A DNA stretch of 18,213 nt from Bacteroidales bacterium (GCA_030526455.1 JAUNCU010000004.1:15836-34048), one strand, 5' to 3'. Positions 1 through 8,289 are shown, counted from the first letter of the stretch. Numbers and translations are program-made. The notes: generated from the sequence alone by a model not told the origin.

Positions 1-894
1 CAGTGCTTGCTGAGCATTGCCGGGCAAACTTATGCCTCGCTGGAGGTGATTGTGGTCGACGACGGCAGCACCGACGGCAGCGGACGCATAGCCGAAGAAT
101 TTGCCAAGCACGACAGCCGTTTTCGCGTGATTCACCAGCCCAATGGCGGGTTGAGTGCGGCTCGCAACACCGCGCTCGAAGTGATTACTGGTCAGTGCGT
201 TACTTTTGTGGACAGCGACGACTTTATCGCGCCGCAGTTTGTGGAATCACTGCTTCGCATTCGCCGCGAGAGTGGGGCACAGGCAGTGCTCTGCGGGTGG
301 CATGACTATGCCGAAGGCGACATTCCCGTAGCCGACGGCCCGCAGCCGTTCACGTCCTACACTCCCGACGAAGCCACCAGCCACATCCTCTACCAGCGCC
401 GCGGTCTCACCCATTCGGCATGGGGAAGACTCTACGATGCCGCTGTGTTCGGCGACGTGCGTTTCCCCGAAGGGATGCTCTACGAAGACCTTGGCGTGCT
501 TATGCCAGTGATGCAGCGCGTTAGCGCCGTGGCATTCACTCCTCAGCGCCTCTACTACTATCGCCAGCGCCCTGGCAGCATCCTCGCCACCTTCAATCCC
601 CGCCGAGCCCACGTGCTCGACATCCTCGAGGATCTTGAACGTCAAGCCCCAACGGCATTCCCACAGCACCTCAAAGCCATCCAGAGCCGCCTGCTCAGCG
701 CCTACTGCAACATGCTGCGCCTGGCCCCCGACGGCGACCAAAGTGTGGCGCCCATCATCAAGCGCAGTTGGCTCGGCATCAAGCGTTTGCGTCGCTCGTG
801 CTTATTCGATGGCAACGTGCGCCCACGCAACAAAGCCGCCATCCTCCTCTCCCTGCTAGGCCGCAAAGCCCTCACCAAAGCCATCCGCCGCTAA
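1..894 (+). CDS. Glycosyltransferase family 2, 5'-truncated by window edge
   Basis: This is the 3' part of a GT-A-fold family 2 glycosyltransferase, which transfers a sugar from a nucleotide-sugar donor, probably to a surface polysaccharide, lipopolysaccharide or glycolipid acceptor at the cytoplasmic face of the membrane. The reading frame is open from the first base, and the visible protein starts just inside the usual N-terminal strand, so only some 10-20 residues are probably missing. Visible marks, numbered from the first visible codon, are the nucleotide-binding VIVVDDGSTDGS at 16-27, NGGLSAARNTAL near 47-58, the metal-binding DSDD at 71-74 and YED at 161-163, where a catalytic acid is expected. 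The last 100 residues are basic and helix-rich, without a clear membrane segment. Donor and acceptor cannot be told from sequence alone. About 165 bp separates it from aroA, which has its own promoter-like box, so the two are probably separate transcription units. Confidence 0.9.
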   Translation, partial: QCLLSIAGQTYASLEVIVVDDGSTDGSGRIAEEFAKHDSRFRVIHQPNGGLSAARNTALEVITGQCVTFVDSDDFIAPQFVESLLRIRRESGAQAVLCGWHDYAEGDIPVADGPQPFTSYTPDEATSHILYQRRGLTHSAWGRLYDAAVFGDVRFPEGMLYEDLGVLMPVMQRVSAVAFTPQRLYYYRQRPGSILATFNPRRAHVLDILEDLERQAPTAFPQHLKAIQSRLLSAYCNMLRLAPDGDQSVAPIIKRSWLGIKRLRRSCLFDGNVRPRNKAAILLSLLGRKALTKAIRR

Positions 895-956
895 GCCCCA
901 CCGCTACATCATCGCCCCCGTGCGAGCATCATCCGCTGCTCGTGGCAAAGAAAAAC

Positions 957-991
957 CTCTAAATTCTAACTTCTAATCTCTTACTTCTGAA
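957..991. repeat. Degenerate 7-bp tandem repeat (5 units)
   Basis: Five consecutive heptamers fit the consensus YTCTAAY, with no insertion or deletion between units. The array sits in the gap before aroA and ends about 11 bp upstream of its TAnnTTTG box. Units differ at one to three positions. It could reflect old slippage or a spacer upstream of the promoter. Similar arrays with periods of 8 or 9 lie in three other gaps of this window. Confidence 0.6.
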
Positions 992-1001
992 AAAAGATTT
1001 G

Positions 1002-1009
1002 TAACTTTG
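1002..1009 (+). promoter_or_regulatory. Bacteroidetes-type -7 box for aroA
   Basis: TAACTTTG matches the Bacteroidetes -7 consensus TAnnTTTG exactly. No convincing TTTG -33 box is visible 19-21 bp upstream, where the heptamer repeat lies. Transcription would start near 1014-1018, leaving a leader of about 45 nt before the ATG at 1060. A start at the GTG at 1021 would be almost leaderless, which argues for the ATG. Confidence 0.5.
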
Positions 1010-1059
1010 TAGTTTAATGTGTGCCCTGCATGAGGGTATGCCAAATTGTTACGAAGATT

Positions 1060-2292
1060 ATGAACTATCGCATCACTGCTCCACATAGGATAGAGGGCGA
1101 AATCGATTTGCCTGCGTCGAAGAGTATCAGCAATCGTGTGCTGCTGCTCAATGCGCTCTGCCCCTCGCCTGGCACGCTCTCGAATCTCGCCAAGTGCGAC
1201 GATACCGACGCCGTGCTCGCCGCGCTGGCTCAGGGCGATGCCACCGAGGTCAACATAGGCGCCGCTGGCACCGCTATGCGCTTCCTCACCGCCTATTTCG
1301 CCACTCGCGAAGGGCGCACCGTGACCATCGACGGCACCGAGCGCATGCGTCAGCGCCCCATCAAGGTGCTGGTGGATGCCTTGCGCGCGCTGGGCGCCGA
1401 GATTGAATATGCGGGCGAAGAGGGTTTTCCGCCACTGAAAATCACGGGCAAACGCCTGCGTGGCGGCGACCTTGCCATCAGTGGCAGCGTGAGTTCGCAA
1501 TACATCACCGCCCTGCTGCTCATCGCCCCCGTGATAGGCGGCCTGCGCCTGCAGATAGAGGGCGAAATCATGTCGCGCCCCTACATCGACATGACCCTAG
1601 CCCTGATGGCGCGCTACGGCGTGGAGGCCTCGTGGGAAGGGCAGGTGATCAGCGTGCCCGCGGGCCAATACACAGCACTCGACTTCACCGTGGAGGCCGA
1701 CTGGAGCGCCGCCAGTTACTGGTGGGCCATGCAAGCCATCTTGCCAAAGTCGCGCATCACGCTCAAGGGACTGGAACCCGCCAGCCTGCAAGGCGACAGC
1801 CGCATCACCGAGGTGATGGCGCAGATGGGCGTGACGGGCAACTGGTGTGGCCGCTACCTCGACCTGCGCAGCGACGGCGGTTGCAACTGCTGCTGCTCCA
1901 CCTTTGCCGACCTGAGCGGCACCCCCGACATCGCCCAGACGCTCGTGGTGATGCTCTGCCTCATGGGCCGTCCGTTCCGCCTCACCGGTCTGCGCACCCT
2001 GCGCATCAAGGAGACCGACCGCCTGGAGGCGCTGCGCGTAGAGTTGCGCAAACTCGGCTACGTGGTGAAAGTGGAGGGCGACGACGCCATCAGTTGGCAC
2101 TTCGAGACCTGCGCCCCTGCCGCCGATATCCACATCGCCACCTATCACGACCACCGCATGGCCATGGCATTCGCCCCCGCCGCCATCCGCTTCCCCGGCA
2201 TGGTGGTCGACGATGCCCAGGTGGTGAGCAAGTCGTATCCCGAATTCTGGCAGCACCTGCGTGAGGTGGGCTTTCAAATAGAAGAAGTATGA
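1060..2292 (+). CDS. aroA: 3-phosphoshikimate 1-carboxyvinyltransferase (EPSP synthase)
   Basis: It joins shikimate 3-phosphate and phosphoenolpyruvate to give EPSP, the sixth step of the shikimate pathway to chorismate, in the cytosol. The 410-residue length is normal. Family marks are SKSISNR at 20-26 (phosphate and shikimate binding), GTAMR at 70-74, SSQY at 145-148, the catalytic-region Asp290 in TPDIAQT, KETDR at 317-321 and YHDHRMA at 362-368. The GTAMRF form, rather than GTAMRP, is what I expect of Bacteroidetes enzymes. I chose the ATG at 1060 because the protein then begins directly with the first strand (NYRITAPHRIEGEI); an in-frame GTG at 1021 would add 13 unlikely residues. Just before Asp290 there is a Cys cluster at 275 and 277-279, which is odd. 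The stop codon overlaps the ATG of the next gene by 4 bases, suggesting translational coupling. Confidence 0.95.
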   Translation: MNYRITAPHRIEGEIDLPASKSISNRVLLLNALCPSPGTLSNLAKCDDTDAVLAALAQGDATEVNIGAAGTAMRFLTAYFATREGRTVTIDGTERMRQRPIKVLVDALRALGAEIEYAGEEGFPPLKITGKRLRGGDLAISGSVSSQYITALLLIAPVIGGLRLQIEGEIMSRPYIDMTLALMARYGVEASWEGQVISVPAGQYTALDFTVEADWSAASYWWAMQAILPKSRITLKGLEPASLQGDSRITEVMAQMGVTGNWCGRYLDLRSDGGCNCCCSTFADLSGTPDIAQTLVVMLCLMGRPFRLTGLRTLRIKETDRLEALRVELRKLGYVVKVEGDDAISWHFETCAPAADIHIATYHDHRMAMAFAPAAIRFPGMVVDDAQVVSKSYPEFWQHLREVGFQIEEV

Positions 2293-2711
2293 TACCAGCA
2301 ATGTACATATTCATCGCCATGGTAGTGGTGGGCGTAGTGCTCTACCTCTTCGACCTGCGCGACCGCAAAAAAGGCGAAGAACCCGAGCCCGTGCATCAGC
2401 CCCAGACCGACGTTTGCACCGACGACTGCTGCTCCACCAACGAAGTGTGCCCCAGCGACATGCTCCTGGCGGGCATAGGCAAAGACGCGGAATACTACGA
2501 CGACGAAGAACTCGACCAGTTCCGCGGCCGCGATGCCGACTCCTATAGCGCCGAAGAGGAAGAGCAGTTTCGCGACGTGCTCTACACCCTGCAGCGCCCC
2601 GACCTGCTGCCGTGGGAGCAAAGCATCAAGAAGCGAGGCATCATCCTCCCGCGTGCCATTCGCGAAGAATTCATCATGCTCTACAGCGAGCGCACGCCAT
2701 CAAACAATTAA
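2289..2711 (+). CDS. Small membrane-anchored Cys-rich protein of unknown function
   Basis: I recognise this only as a type of conserved Bacteroidales hypothetical protein; no function is claimed. The 140 residues comprise one N-terminal membrane segment (about 5-21), a basic stop at RDRKK, a short acidic/Pro linker, a cysteine cluster C43-x3-C47-C48-x5-C54, and an acidic soluble domain with YYDDEELDQFRGR and AEEEEQFRDVLYTL followed by a basic helical end. The positive charges after the membrane segment suggest that the bulk faces the cytosol. Its ATG overlaps the aroA stop (ATGA). Met5 at 2301 is an alternative start just before the membrane segment. The next gene, a metal-ion permease, begins 12 bp downstream, so the Cys cluster might bind metal, but that is inference. 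Confidence 0.8.
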   Translation: MIPAMYIFIAMVVVGVVLYLFDLRDRKKGEEPEPVHQPQTDVCTDDCCSTNEVCPSDMLLAGIGKDAEYYDDEELDQFRGRDADSYSAEEEEQFRDVLYTLQRPDLLPWEQSIKKRGIILPRAIREEFIMLYSERTPSNN

Positions 2712-2723
2712 CGACACAGCATT

Positions 2724-3557
2724 ATGTTAGATATATTCAGTTACTCCTTTTTTCAGCACGCCCTCATCGGCATCATTCTGGTGAGCATCGCCTCGGCCAT
2801 TATCGGCACCTATGTGGTGTGCCGCCGCATGGTGTTTGTCACCGGCGGCATCACCCACGCTAGTTTCGGCGGCCTCGGCCTCGGCTTCTACGCCGGCCTC
2901 AGTCCAGTGGTGACGGCGGGCATCTTCGCCATCGCCTCAGCCCTGGGCGTGGAATGGCTATCGGAGCGACAGCGCGTGCGTGAAGACTCCGCCATAGGCG
3001 TGGTGTGGGCGCTGGGTATGGCGCTCGGCACCATCTTCATCTTCCTCACCCCCGGCTACGTGCCCGAACTCTCCTCCTTCCTCTTCGGCAACATCCTCAC
3101 CATCAGCCACACCGACTTGATCGCCTTCGGCGTGTATCTGGCAGTGCTCCTGAGCGTGATGGCACTCTTTTTCCCCGCGATACGCAGTTGTGCCTTCGAC
3201 CCCAACTTCGCCCGCACCCAAGGGCTTCCCGTGCGCGCCATCAACTTGATGATGACCGTGCTCACCTCGGTGTGCATCGTGCTCACCATACGCCTCATAG
3301 GCATCATGCTGCTCATGTCGCTCTTCACCATGCCGCAGATGATTGCCGAATTGCGCACCTCCCGCCTGCTGCCCCTCATGGGCTGGGCGGTGGCCATCAG
3401 CCTGGCGTGCTCCATGGGTGGCGTGCTGCTGAGCATCGTGCTCTCGGTGCCCGTGTCGTCGACCATCGTGCTGCTGCTCATCATCCTCTATGTGCTGGCG
3501 CGCATCGGTGTGCGCCTGAGCGCATTATGCAATAAAAAGCGTAAATCCTCGTTATAA
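2724..3557 (+). CDS. Metal ABC transporter permease, ZnuB/MntB type
   Basis: This is an inner-membrane permease of the ABC-3 family, which imports zinc or manganese together with a periplasmic binding protein and an ATPase. The 277 residues form about eight hydrophobic segments. Family features are VGTYVV-like TYVVCRRMVFVTGGITHASFG near 31-51, which corresponds to the conserved Gly/Ser-His segment after the first helix, and the PELSSFLFGNIL stretch near residues 114-125, matching the usual LxxxLFGxIL. A short basic C-terminus (NKKRKSSL) ends the protein. No ATPase or solute-binding gene is present on either side within the window, so partners must be encoded elsewhere. It lies 12 bp after the small Cys-rich gene and 9 bp before the lipoprotein gene, so it is probably cotranscribed with both. 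Zinc versus manganese cannot be decided from sequence. Confidence 0.88.
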   Translation: MLDIFSYSFFQHALIGIILVSIASAIIGTYVVCRRMVFVTGGITHASFGGLGLGFYAGLSPVVTAGIFAIASALGVEWLSERQRVREDSAIGVVWALGMALGTIFIFLTPGYVPELSSFLFGNILTISHTDLIAFGVYLAVLLSVMALFFPAIRSCAFDPNFARTQGLPVRAINLMMTVLTSVCIVLTIRLIGIMLLMSLFTMPQMIAELRTSRLLPLMGWAVAISLACSMGGVLLSIVLSVPVSSTIVLLLIILYVLARIGVRLSALCNKKRKSSL

Positions 3558-3566
3558 TATTACTTC

Positions 3567-6500
3567 ATGAAGAAAACAGGTCGTTACATACCGCTGATGC
3601 TCTTGGCATTCACTGCCGTGATTCTTTGTGCGTGCGGCACGAAGAAGAACACCCCATTGTCGCGCTTCTGGCAAGCGTTCACCACGCGCTACAACGTGTA
3701 TTACAATGGTATGACCAACTACGAGGAGCAAATCAAGGTGCTCGAAAACGACTACCAGGACGACTACTCACAGCATCTTTTCATCCATCCCGCCGAAGCC
3801 CGCACACAGCCCAAGGCACCACAGCCATCGGGCAGTTTCGACCGCACCATCGAGAAGATGCAGAAGGCCATCTCGCTCCACTCCATCAAGAAAAAGCCCG
3901 CCAAGAAATCGGGCAAGGCCAACGACCCGAAATTCAAGGAATACCTCAAGCGTGAGGAATACAACCCCTTCATCCACAACGCGTGGTATATGCTGGCGAA
4001 AGCCGAATACATGAAAGGCGACTTCCTCGCCTCGTCGGCCACCTTCCACTACATCAGCCGCCACTTCCCCTGGAAGCCCGAACTGGTGCTGGAATGCCAA
4101 ATTTGGGAAGCGCTGAGTTACTGCGCCATGGGATGGACCACCGAGGCCGACAATGTGCTGGCCCACGTGCATATCGACAAGATTGAGGATAAGCGCATTC
4201 GTTCGCTCGCCAATCTCGCCTTCGCCAACTACTACATCAAGTCGGAGAAAAACAAAGAGGCTATCCCATATCTCGCCGAGGCCATCAAAGGCTTTGGCGG
4301 AGCGCAAAAAGTGCGCCTCAACTTCCTGCTAGGCCAACTCTACGAAGACGCCGGCGAGAAGCAACTGGCCTACGAGGCATTCAAGCGCGCCGGCAGTTAC
4401 AGCGGCTCCACCTATCGCACCAAATTCAACGCGCGCATCAAGCAGAGCGCCGTGTATCAGGGCGACAATATCATGCCCGAAGTGAAGTCGCTCAAGCACA
4501 TGACCCGCTACGACCGCAACAAGGAATACCTCGACCAGGTGTACTACGCCATCGGTAACCTCTACCTCTCGCGACTCGACACCGTGAACGCCATCGAGAA
4601 CTACAAACTGGCGGCTGAGAAGAGTACGCGCAACGGCATCGACAAAGCCATCAGCCAACTCGCCCTGGGCGGCATCTATTTCGCCCAGCACAAATACGAC
4701 CTCGCCCAGCCTTGCTATTCCGAGGCCATACCGCTCATCAGCGATGCCTATCCCAACTATCGCGAACTGAAAAAGCGCAGCGACGTGCTCGACGAACTCG
4801 CCGTGTATGCCGGCAACGTGACGCTGCAAGACTCGCTCCTGCGCCTGTCGAAAATGCCGCTCGAGGAGCAGAAAAAGGTGATTAAGAAGATTATCGACGA
4901 CCTCAAGAAGAAAGAAAAAGAGGAGGCTGAAAATGCCGCCCGTGAAGAATATTTGGCCGGCCAAAGCGCACAGGGCAGCCAGACGCCCGCCAACAAGAAT
5001 GCGCCCACGGCCTTCACACTCAACAACGACAAATCGTGGTACTTCTACAACACCGCCACCAAGAATGCGGGTAAGACCGCCTTCCAGCAACAGTGGGGTA
5101 ACCGCAAACTGGAGGACAACTGGCGCCGACGCAACAAGAACACCTTCTCCTTTGAAGATGAAGCCACTGCGGCGGTCAACGACTCTACCGCGCAGGGCGG
5201 CGGAGCAAAAGCCGACACCACGCTCACCCAGGCTCAGCGCGACTCGCTCAAGCGGGCCGACGATCCTCACTTCGAGGAATACTACCTGAAGCAGATTCCT
5301 TCCACGCCCGAGCAGATTCAGACGTCGAACGATGTGATTCAGGAAGGCCTCTACAACATGGGCTTGATTCTGAAAGACAAACTCGAGGACTTCAGCGCTG
5401 CCGACCACGAATTCCAGACGCTGCTCGAGCGCTATCCCGACAATATCTACCGCCTCGACGTGTACTACAACCTCTACCTGCTGTGCATGCGCACCGACCA
5501 GATTGCAGAGGCTGAGAAATGGCGCGCGCTCATTCTGAGCGACTTCGCCGAGTCGAAATACGGTATGGCGATGAAGGATCCCGCCTACCTCGACAACCTC
5601 AAGCAGATGAACGCCGTGCAGGAGAAACTCTACGCCGAAACCTACGACAACTATCTGAACAACAACAACGAGGCCGTGCACGAGGCCTACGCCGAGATGA
5701 TGCGCAAGTATCCGCTCTCAAAGTTGATGCCTAAGTTTATGTTCATCGACGCGCTCTCGTATGTGACGCAGAAGAATTACGACAAGTTCAAGGAAGTGCT
5801 CAAGGAGATGCTCGAGCGCTATCCCGAAACCGATATCACTCCCACCGCTTCGGCCATCATGAAGCAGGTGAAGGCGGGCCGACCACTCGCCGGCGGCGGC
5901 AGCAATGCCCGCGGCATGCAGTGGACCTCGTTTGCACTCTCCAACGACACCTCGCGCCACGTCACCGACAAGCAGTTTACCGACATCAAGGCATCGGCCG
6001 ACAAGCCACAGGTGTTTGTGCTCGTATTCAGCAACGACAGCATCAACGCCAACATCCTGCTTTACCAGTTGGCGCGCCACAATTTCCGCTCGTTCAATGT
6101 GCGCGACTACGACCTGGAGAAGATGACCTTCGGCAGCATGGGTCTGCTGGTGGTGAAGGGATTTGCCAACTATGGCGAACTGCTCAGTTACCGCACCGTA
6201 TTCGATGCCGCGGCCGACTTCAAGCAATACATCGGCCTCATCCACCCCGTGCTCATCAGCGAGGAGAACTTCAATCTGCTGCTCAACGAGGGTCGCTCAT
6301 TTGAAGACTACTTCCGCTACCTCGACGCCGAAAACGAGAAGGAAGTGGAAGCCAAGGTGCCCGACACTGCTACCGACGATGCCACCGTGGCTGAAAAGCC
6401 AGGCAAGAGCGTTCGCCCAGGCAAGACCACAGAAAAGGCACCCGCCGAGACTGAGCCCGCCGAAACGCCCGCACCAGCCGAACCATCGGCGAAGAAGGAT

Positions 6501-7304
6501 ACTACGCCTAAGAAGGACGAACCTCAGGTGACTGTGAAGCCCGAGAACCCCGACCTCGTGATCGACGACGGCACCAAGCCCGTTGAGCCTCGCCCCGTTC
6601 AGCGCAAGAAGCCGGTAGAAACGCCCGCCGAGAAGAAGGTGGAAGAAACGCCCGCTCCACAGCAGCCCGCCGTTGAGGCTCCAGCCGAACCATCGGAAGC
6701 CGACAAGGCTAAGGCCGAAAAAGAGCGTAAGGCTGCCGAAGAGAAGGCCGAGAAAGAGCGCAAGAAGGCTGAAGAAAAGGCTGAGAAGGAACGCATCAAG
6801 GCCGCCAAGGAGGCTGAAAAGCATCAGCAGGATTCTATCAAGAATGCTCAGAAACTTGAGCAACTCAAGTTGAAGAACCTTGAGAAATATCGTGCCGACT
6901 CGGCCAAACTCGCCGAGAAGGAGGCCGAACGCCGCATCAAGGCCGAACGCAAGGCGGCTGAAAAAGCCGAGAAGGAGCGCCAGGATTCGATCAAGCGCGC
7001 CGAAAAAGAACGCGAGGAAGCCATCAAGGCCGATCAGCGCAGGCGCGAAGACGAAGCCAAGGCTGCCATCAAGGCAAAAGAAGACGCCGCTAAGCAGAAA
7101 GAGCGTGAGCGCAAAGAAGCCGCAAAGGCCAAGGAAGAGGCCCGTAAGCAGAAGGAGCGCGAACGCAAGGAGGCCGCCAAGCGCAAAGAAAAAGAGCGCG
7201 AGGAGCGAGCCAAGCAAAAGGAACGCGAACGCAAAGAGCGCGCTAAGCAAAAAGAGCAAGAGCGCAAAGAGCGTGAAGCAGCCCGTAAAGCCACCAAAAA
7301 GTAA
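3567..7304 (+). CDS. PorW/SprE-like TPR lipoprotein with long Lys/Glu-rich tail
   Basis: This is a large lipoprotein resembling PorW of Porphyromonas and SprE of Flavobacterium, accessory components of the type IX secretion system. The signal peptide ends in LCAC with lipidation expected at Cys23. Residues about 30-450 hold tetratricopeptide-like helical repeats (for example YYAIGNLYLSRLDTVNAIENYKLAA). A family-typical block with SWYFYN and WGNRKLEDNWRRRNK lies near 490-525. More helical repeats follow, then a compact domain near 800-925 (FVLVFSNDSINANILLYQLA). A Pro/Ala/Lys/Glu linker runs from about 930 to 1045. The last 200 residues are almost only K, E, R, A and Q, predicted to be a coiled coil or single charged helix, with KQKE(R/Q)ERKE recurring at 1176, 1194, 1216 and 1227. 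The tail makes it longer than the PorW/SprE proteins I know. The assignment rests on recalled motifs; the tail function is unknown. Confidence 0.82.
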   Translation: MKKTGRYIPLMLLAFTAVILCACGTKKNTPLSRFWQAFTTRYNVYYNGMTNYEEQIKVLENDYQDDYSQHLFIHPAEARTQPKAPQPSGSFDRTIEKMQKAISLHSIKKKPAKKSGKANDPKFKEYLKREEYNPFIHNAWYMLAKAEYMKGDFLASSATFHYISRHFPWKPELVLECQIWEALSYCAMGWTTEADNVLAHVHIDKIEDKRIRSLANLAFANYYIKSEKNKEAIPYLAEAIKGFGGAQKVRLNFLLGQLYEDAGEKQLAYEAFKRAGSYSGSTYRTKFNARIKQSAVYQGDNIMPEVKSLKHMTRYDRNKEYLDQVYYAIGNLYLSRLDTVNAIENYKLAAEKSTRNGIDKAISQLALGGIYFAQHKYDLAQPCYSEAIPLISDAYPNYRELKKRSDVLDELAVYAGNVTLQDSLLRLSKMPLEEQKKVIKKIIDDLKKKEKEEAENAAREEYLAGQSAQGSQTPANKNAPTAFTLNNDKSWYFYNTATKNAGKTAFQQQWGNRKLEDNWRRRNKNTFSFEDEATAAVNDSTAQGGGAKADTTLTQAQRDSLKRADDPHFEEYYLKQIPSTPEQIQTSNDVIQEGLYNMGLILKDKLEDFSAADHEFQTLLERYPDNIYRLDVYYNLYLLCMRTDQIAEAEKWRALILSDFAESKYGMAMKDPAYLDNLKQMNAVQEKLYAETYDNYLNNNNEAVHEAYAEMMRKYPLSKLMPKFMFIDALSYVTQKNYDKFKEVLKEMLERYPETDITPTASAIMKQVKAGRPLAGGGSNARGMQWTSFALSNDTSRHVTDKQFTDIKASADKPQVFVLVFSNDSINANILLYQLARHNFRSFNVRDYDLEKMTFGSMGLLVVKGFANYGELLSYRTVFDAAADFKQYIGLIHPVLISEENFNLLLNEGRSFEDYFRYLDAENEKEVEAKVPDTATDDATVAEKPGKSVRPGKTTEKAPAETEPAETPAPAEPSAKKDTTPKKDEPQVTVKPENPDLVIDDGTKPVEPRPVQRKKPVETPAEKKVEETPAPQQPAVEAPAEPSEADKAKAEKERKAAEEKAEKERKKAEEKAEKERIKAAKEAEKHQQDSIKNAQKLEQLKLKNLEKYRADSAKLAEKEAERRIKAERKAAEKAEKERQDSIKRAEKEREEAIKADQRRREDEAKAAIKAKEDAAKQKERERKEAAKAKEEARKQKERERKEAAKRKEKEREERAKQKERERKERAKQKEQERKEREAARKATKK

Positions 7305-7369
7305 AGCCCTAAGTGCCTCTAGCACCACTAGAATCACTAGTGCCACTAGAAAAAAACTAGCCCCACTAG
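7305..7369. repeat. Degenerate 9-bp CTAG-containing tandem repeat
   Basis: Directly after the stop codon of the PorW-like gene come seven units of consensus nnCCACTAG. Six of them contain CTAG, at 7319, 7328, 7337, 7346, 7357 and 7366, spaced 9, 9, 9, 11 and 9 bp. One pair forms the palindrome CACTAGTG at 7335-7342. CTAG is usually a rare tetranucleotide in bacteria. The array fills most of the 103-bp gap before folD. No terminator hairpin is visible here. Confidence 0.65.
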
Positions 7370-7407
7370 CCTCCCCCACTATACAAAATTTAGACTAAAT
7401 AAAGATT

Positions 7408-8289
7408 ATGGTACTCATCGACGGTAAAGAAACGGCAATGGAAATCAAGCAAGAAATTGCCGAAGAAGTGAAGCAAATGATTGCCCGTGGCGAGAAGCAG
7501 CCACACCTGGCCGCCATTCTCGTGGGTCACGACGGCGGCAGCGAAACCTATGTGGCACACAAGGTGAAGGCCTGTGCCGAATGCGGATTCAAGTCTACGC
7601 TGCTCCGCTTTGAAGACGACGTGACTGAGGAAGAACTCCTCAACGCCATCGACGGCCTCAACCACGACGCCGACGTGGACGGCTTTATCGTGCAACTCCC
7701 CCTGCCCCGACACATCGACGAGCAAAAGGTGATTGAAGCCATCGACTACAAGAAGGATGTGGACGGCTTCCACCCTATCAACGTGGGACGCATGTCGATC
7801 GGGCTGCCCTGCTTCCGCTCGGCCACGCCTCAAGGCATCCTCACCCTGCTCGAGCGCTACGGCATCGAAACCAGCGGCAAGCACTGCGTGGTGCTGGGCC
7901 GAAGCAACATCGTGGGCAAGCCCGTGGCACAAATGCTCCTGCAGAAGGACAACCCTGGCAACTGCACCGTCACCGTGTGCCACAGCGCCACCGAAGACCT
8001 CCCTCGCCAGTGCCGACGCGCCGACATCCTCATCGCTGCCATCGGTCAGCCCGGATTCGTGAAGGCCAACATGGTGAAGAAGGGCGTGGTGGTGATCGAT
8101 GTGGGCACCACCCGACTGCCATCCACCACCACTAAGAGCGGCTTCAAACTCCATGGCGACGTCGACTTCGACGAGGTGGCGCCCATGTGCAGTTTCATCA
8201 CTCCAGTGCCCGGCGGCGTGGGGCCGATGACCATTTGCTCGCTGATGAAAAACACTTTGCTCGCCGCACAGCACAAAGTGTATAAATAA
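7408..8289 (+). CDS. folD: Bifunctional methylenetetrahydrofolate dehydrogenase/cyclohydrolase
   Basis: FolD oxidises 5,10-methylene-tetrahydrofolate to methenyl-tetrahydrofolate with NAD(P)+ and hydrolyses it to 10-formyl-tetrahydrofolate, feeding purine and formyl-methionine synthesis in the cytosol. Length is 293 residues, as usual. The catalytic YVAHKVKAC is at 48-56 with Lys52, followed by the family strings DGFIVQLPLP and KDVDGFHPIN. The dinucleotide-binding part has VVLGRSNIVGKPVAQML, and the C-terminal signature is TPVPGGVGPMT. The ATG at 7408 is preceded by AAATAAAGATT and gives the standard N-terminus (LIDGKETAMEIKQEI). It stands alone between a repeat array and a strong terminator. 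No promoter box could be seen, so it may be read from the upstream cluster or from a weak local promoter. Confidence 0.96.
   Translation: MVLIDGKETAMEIKQEIAEEVKQMIARGEKQPHLAAILVGHDGGSETYVAHKVKACAECGFKSTLLRFEDDVTEEELLNAIDGLNHDADVDGFIVQLPLPRHIDEQKVIEAIDYKKDVDGFHPINVGRMSIGLPCFRSATPQGILTLLERYGIETSGKHCVVLGRSNIVGKPVAQMLLQKDNPGNCTVTVCHSATEDLPRQCRRADILIAAIGQPGFVKANMVKKGVVVIDVGTTRLPSTTTKSGFKLHGDVDFDEVAPMCSFITPVPGGVGPMTICSLMKNTLLAAQHKVYK

Noticed and set aside
923..942. Hairpin CGAGCA/TGCTCG after the glycosyltransferase gene as a terminator
   Set aside because: The 6-bp stem is short and is followed by an A-rich stretch, not a T-run, so termination is not supported.
1021..1059. GTG at 1021 as the aroA start
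   Set aside because: It adds 13 residues unlike the family N-terminus and lies only about 12 bp after the -7 box; the ATG at 1060 fits better.
4329..5681. Long - strand open frame (450 codons) antisense to the PorW-like gene
   Set aside because: Its composition (Val/Gly/Leu/His-rich, low complexity) is that of a codon-bias shadow, and the + strand protein is clearly real with family motifs.
6297..7379. - strand open frame of 360 codons opposite the Lys/Glu-rich tail
   Set aside because: A Leu/Phe/Gly-rich translation is the expected complement of Lys/Glu codons; no domain or start context supports it.
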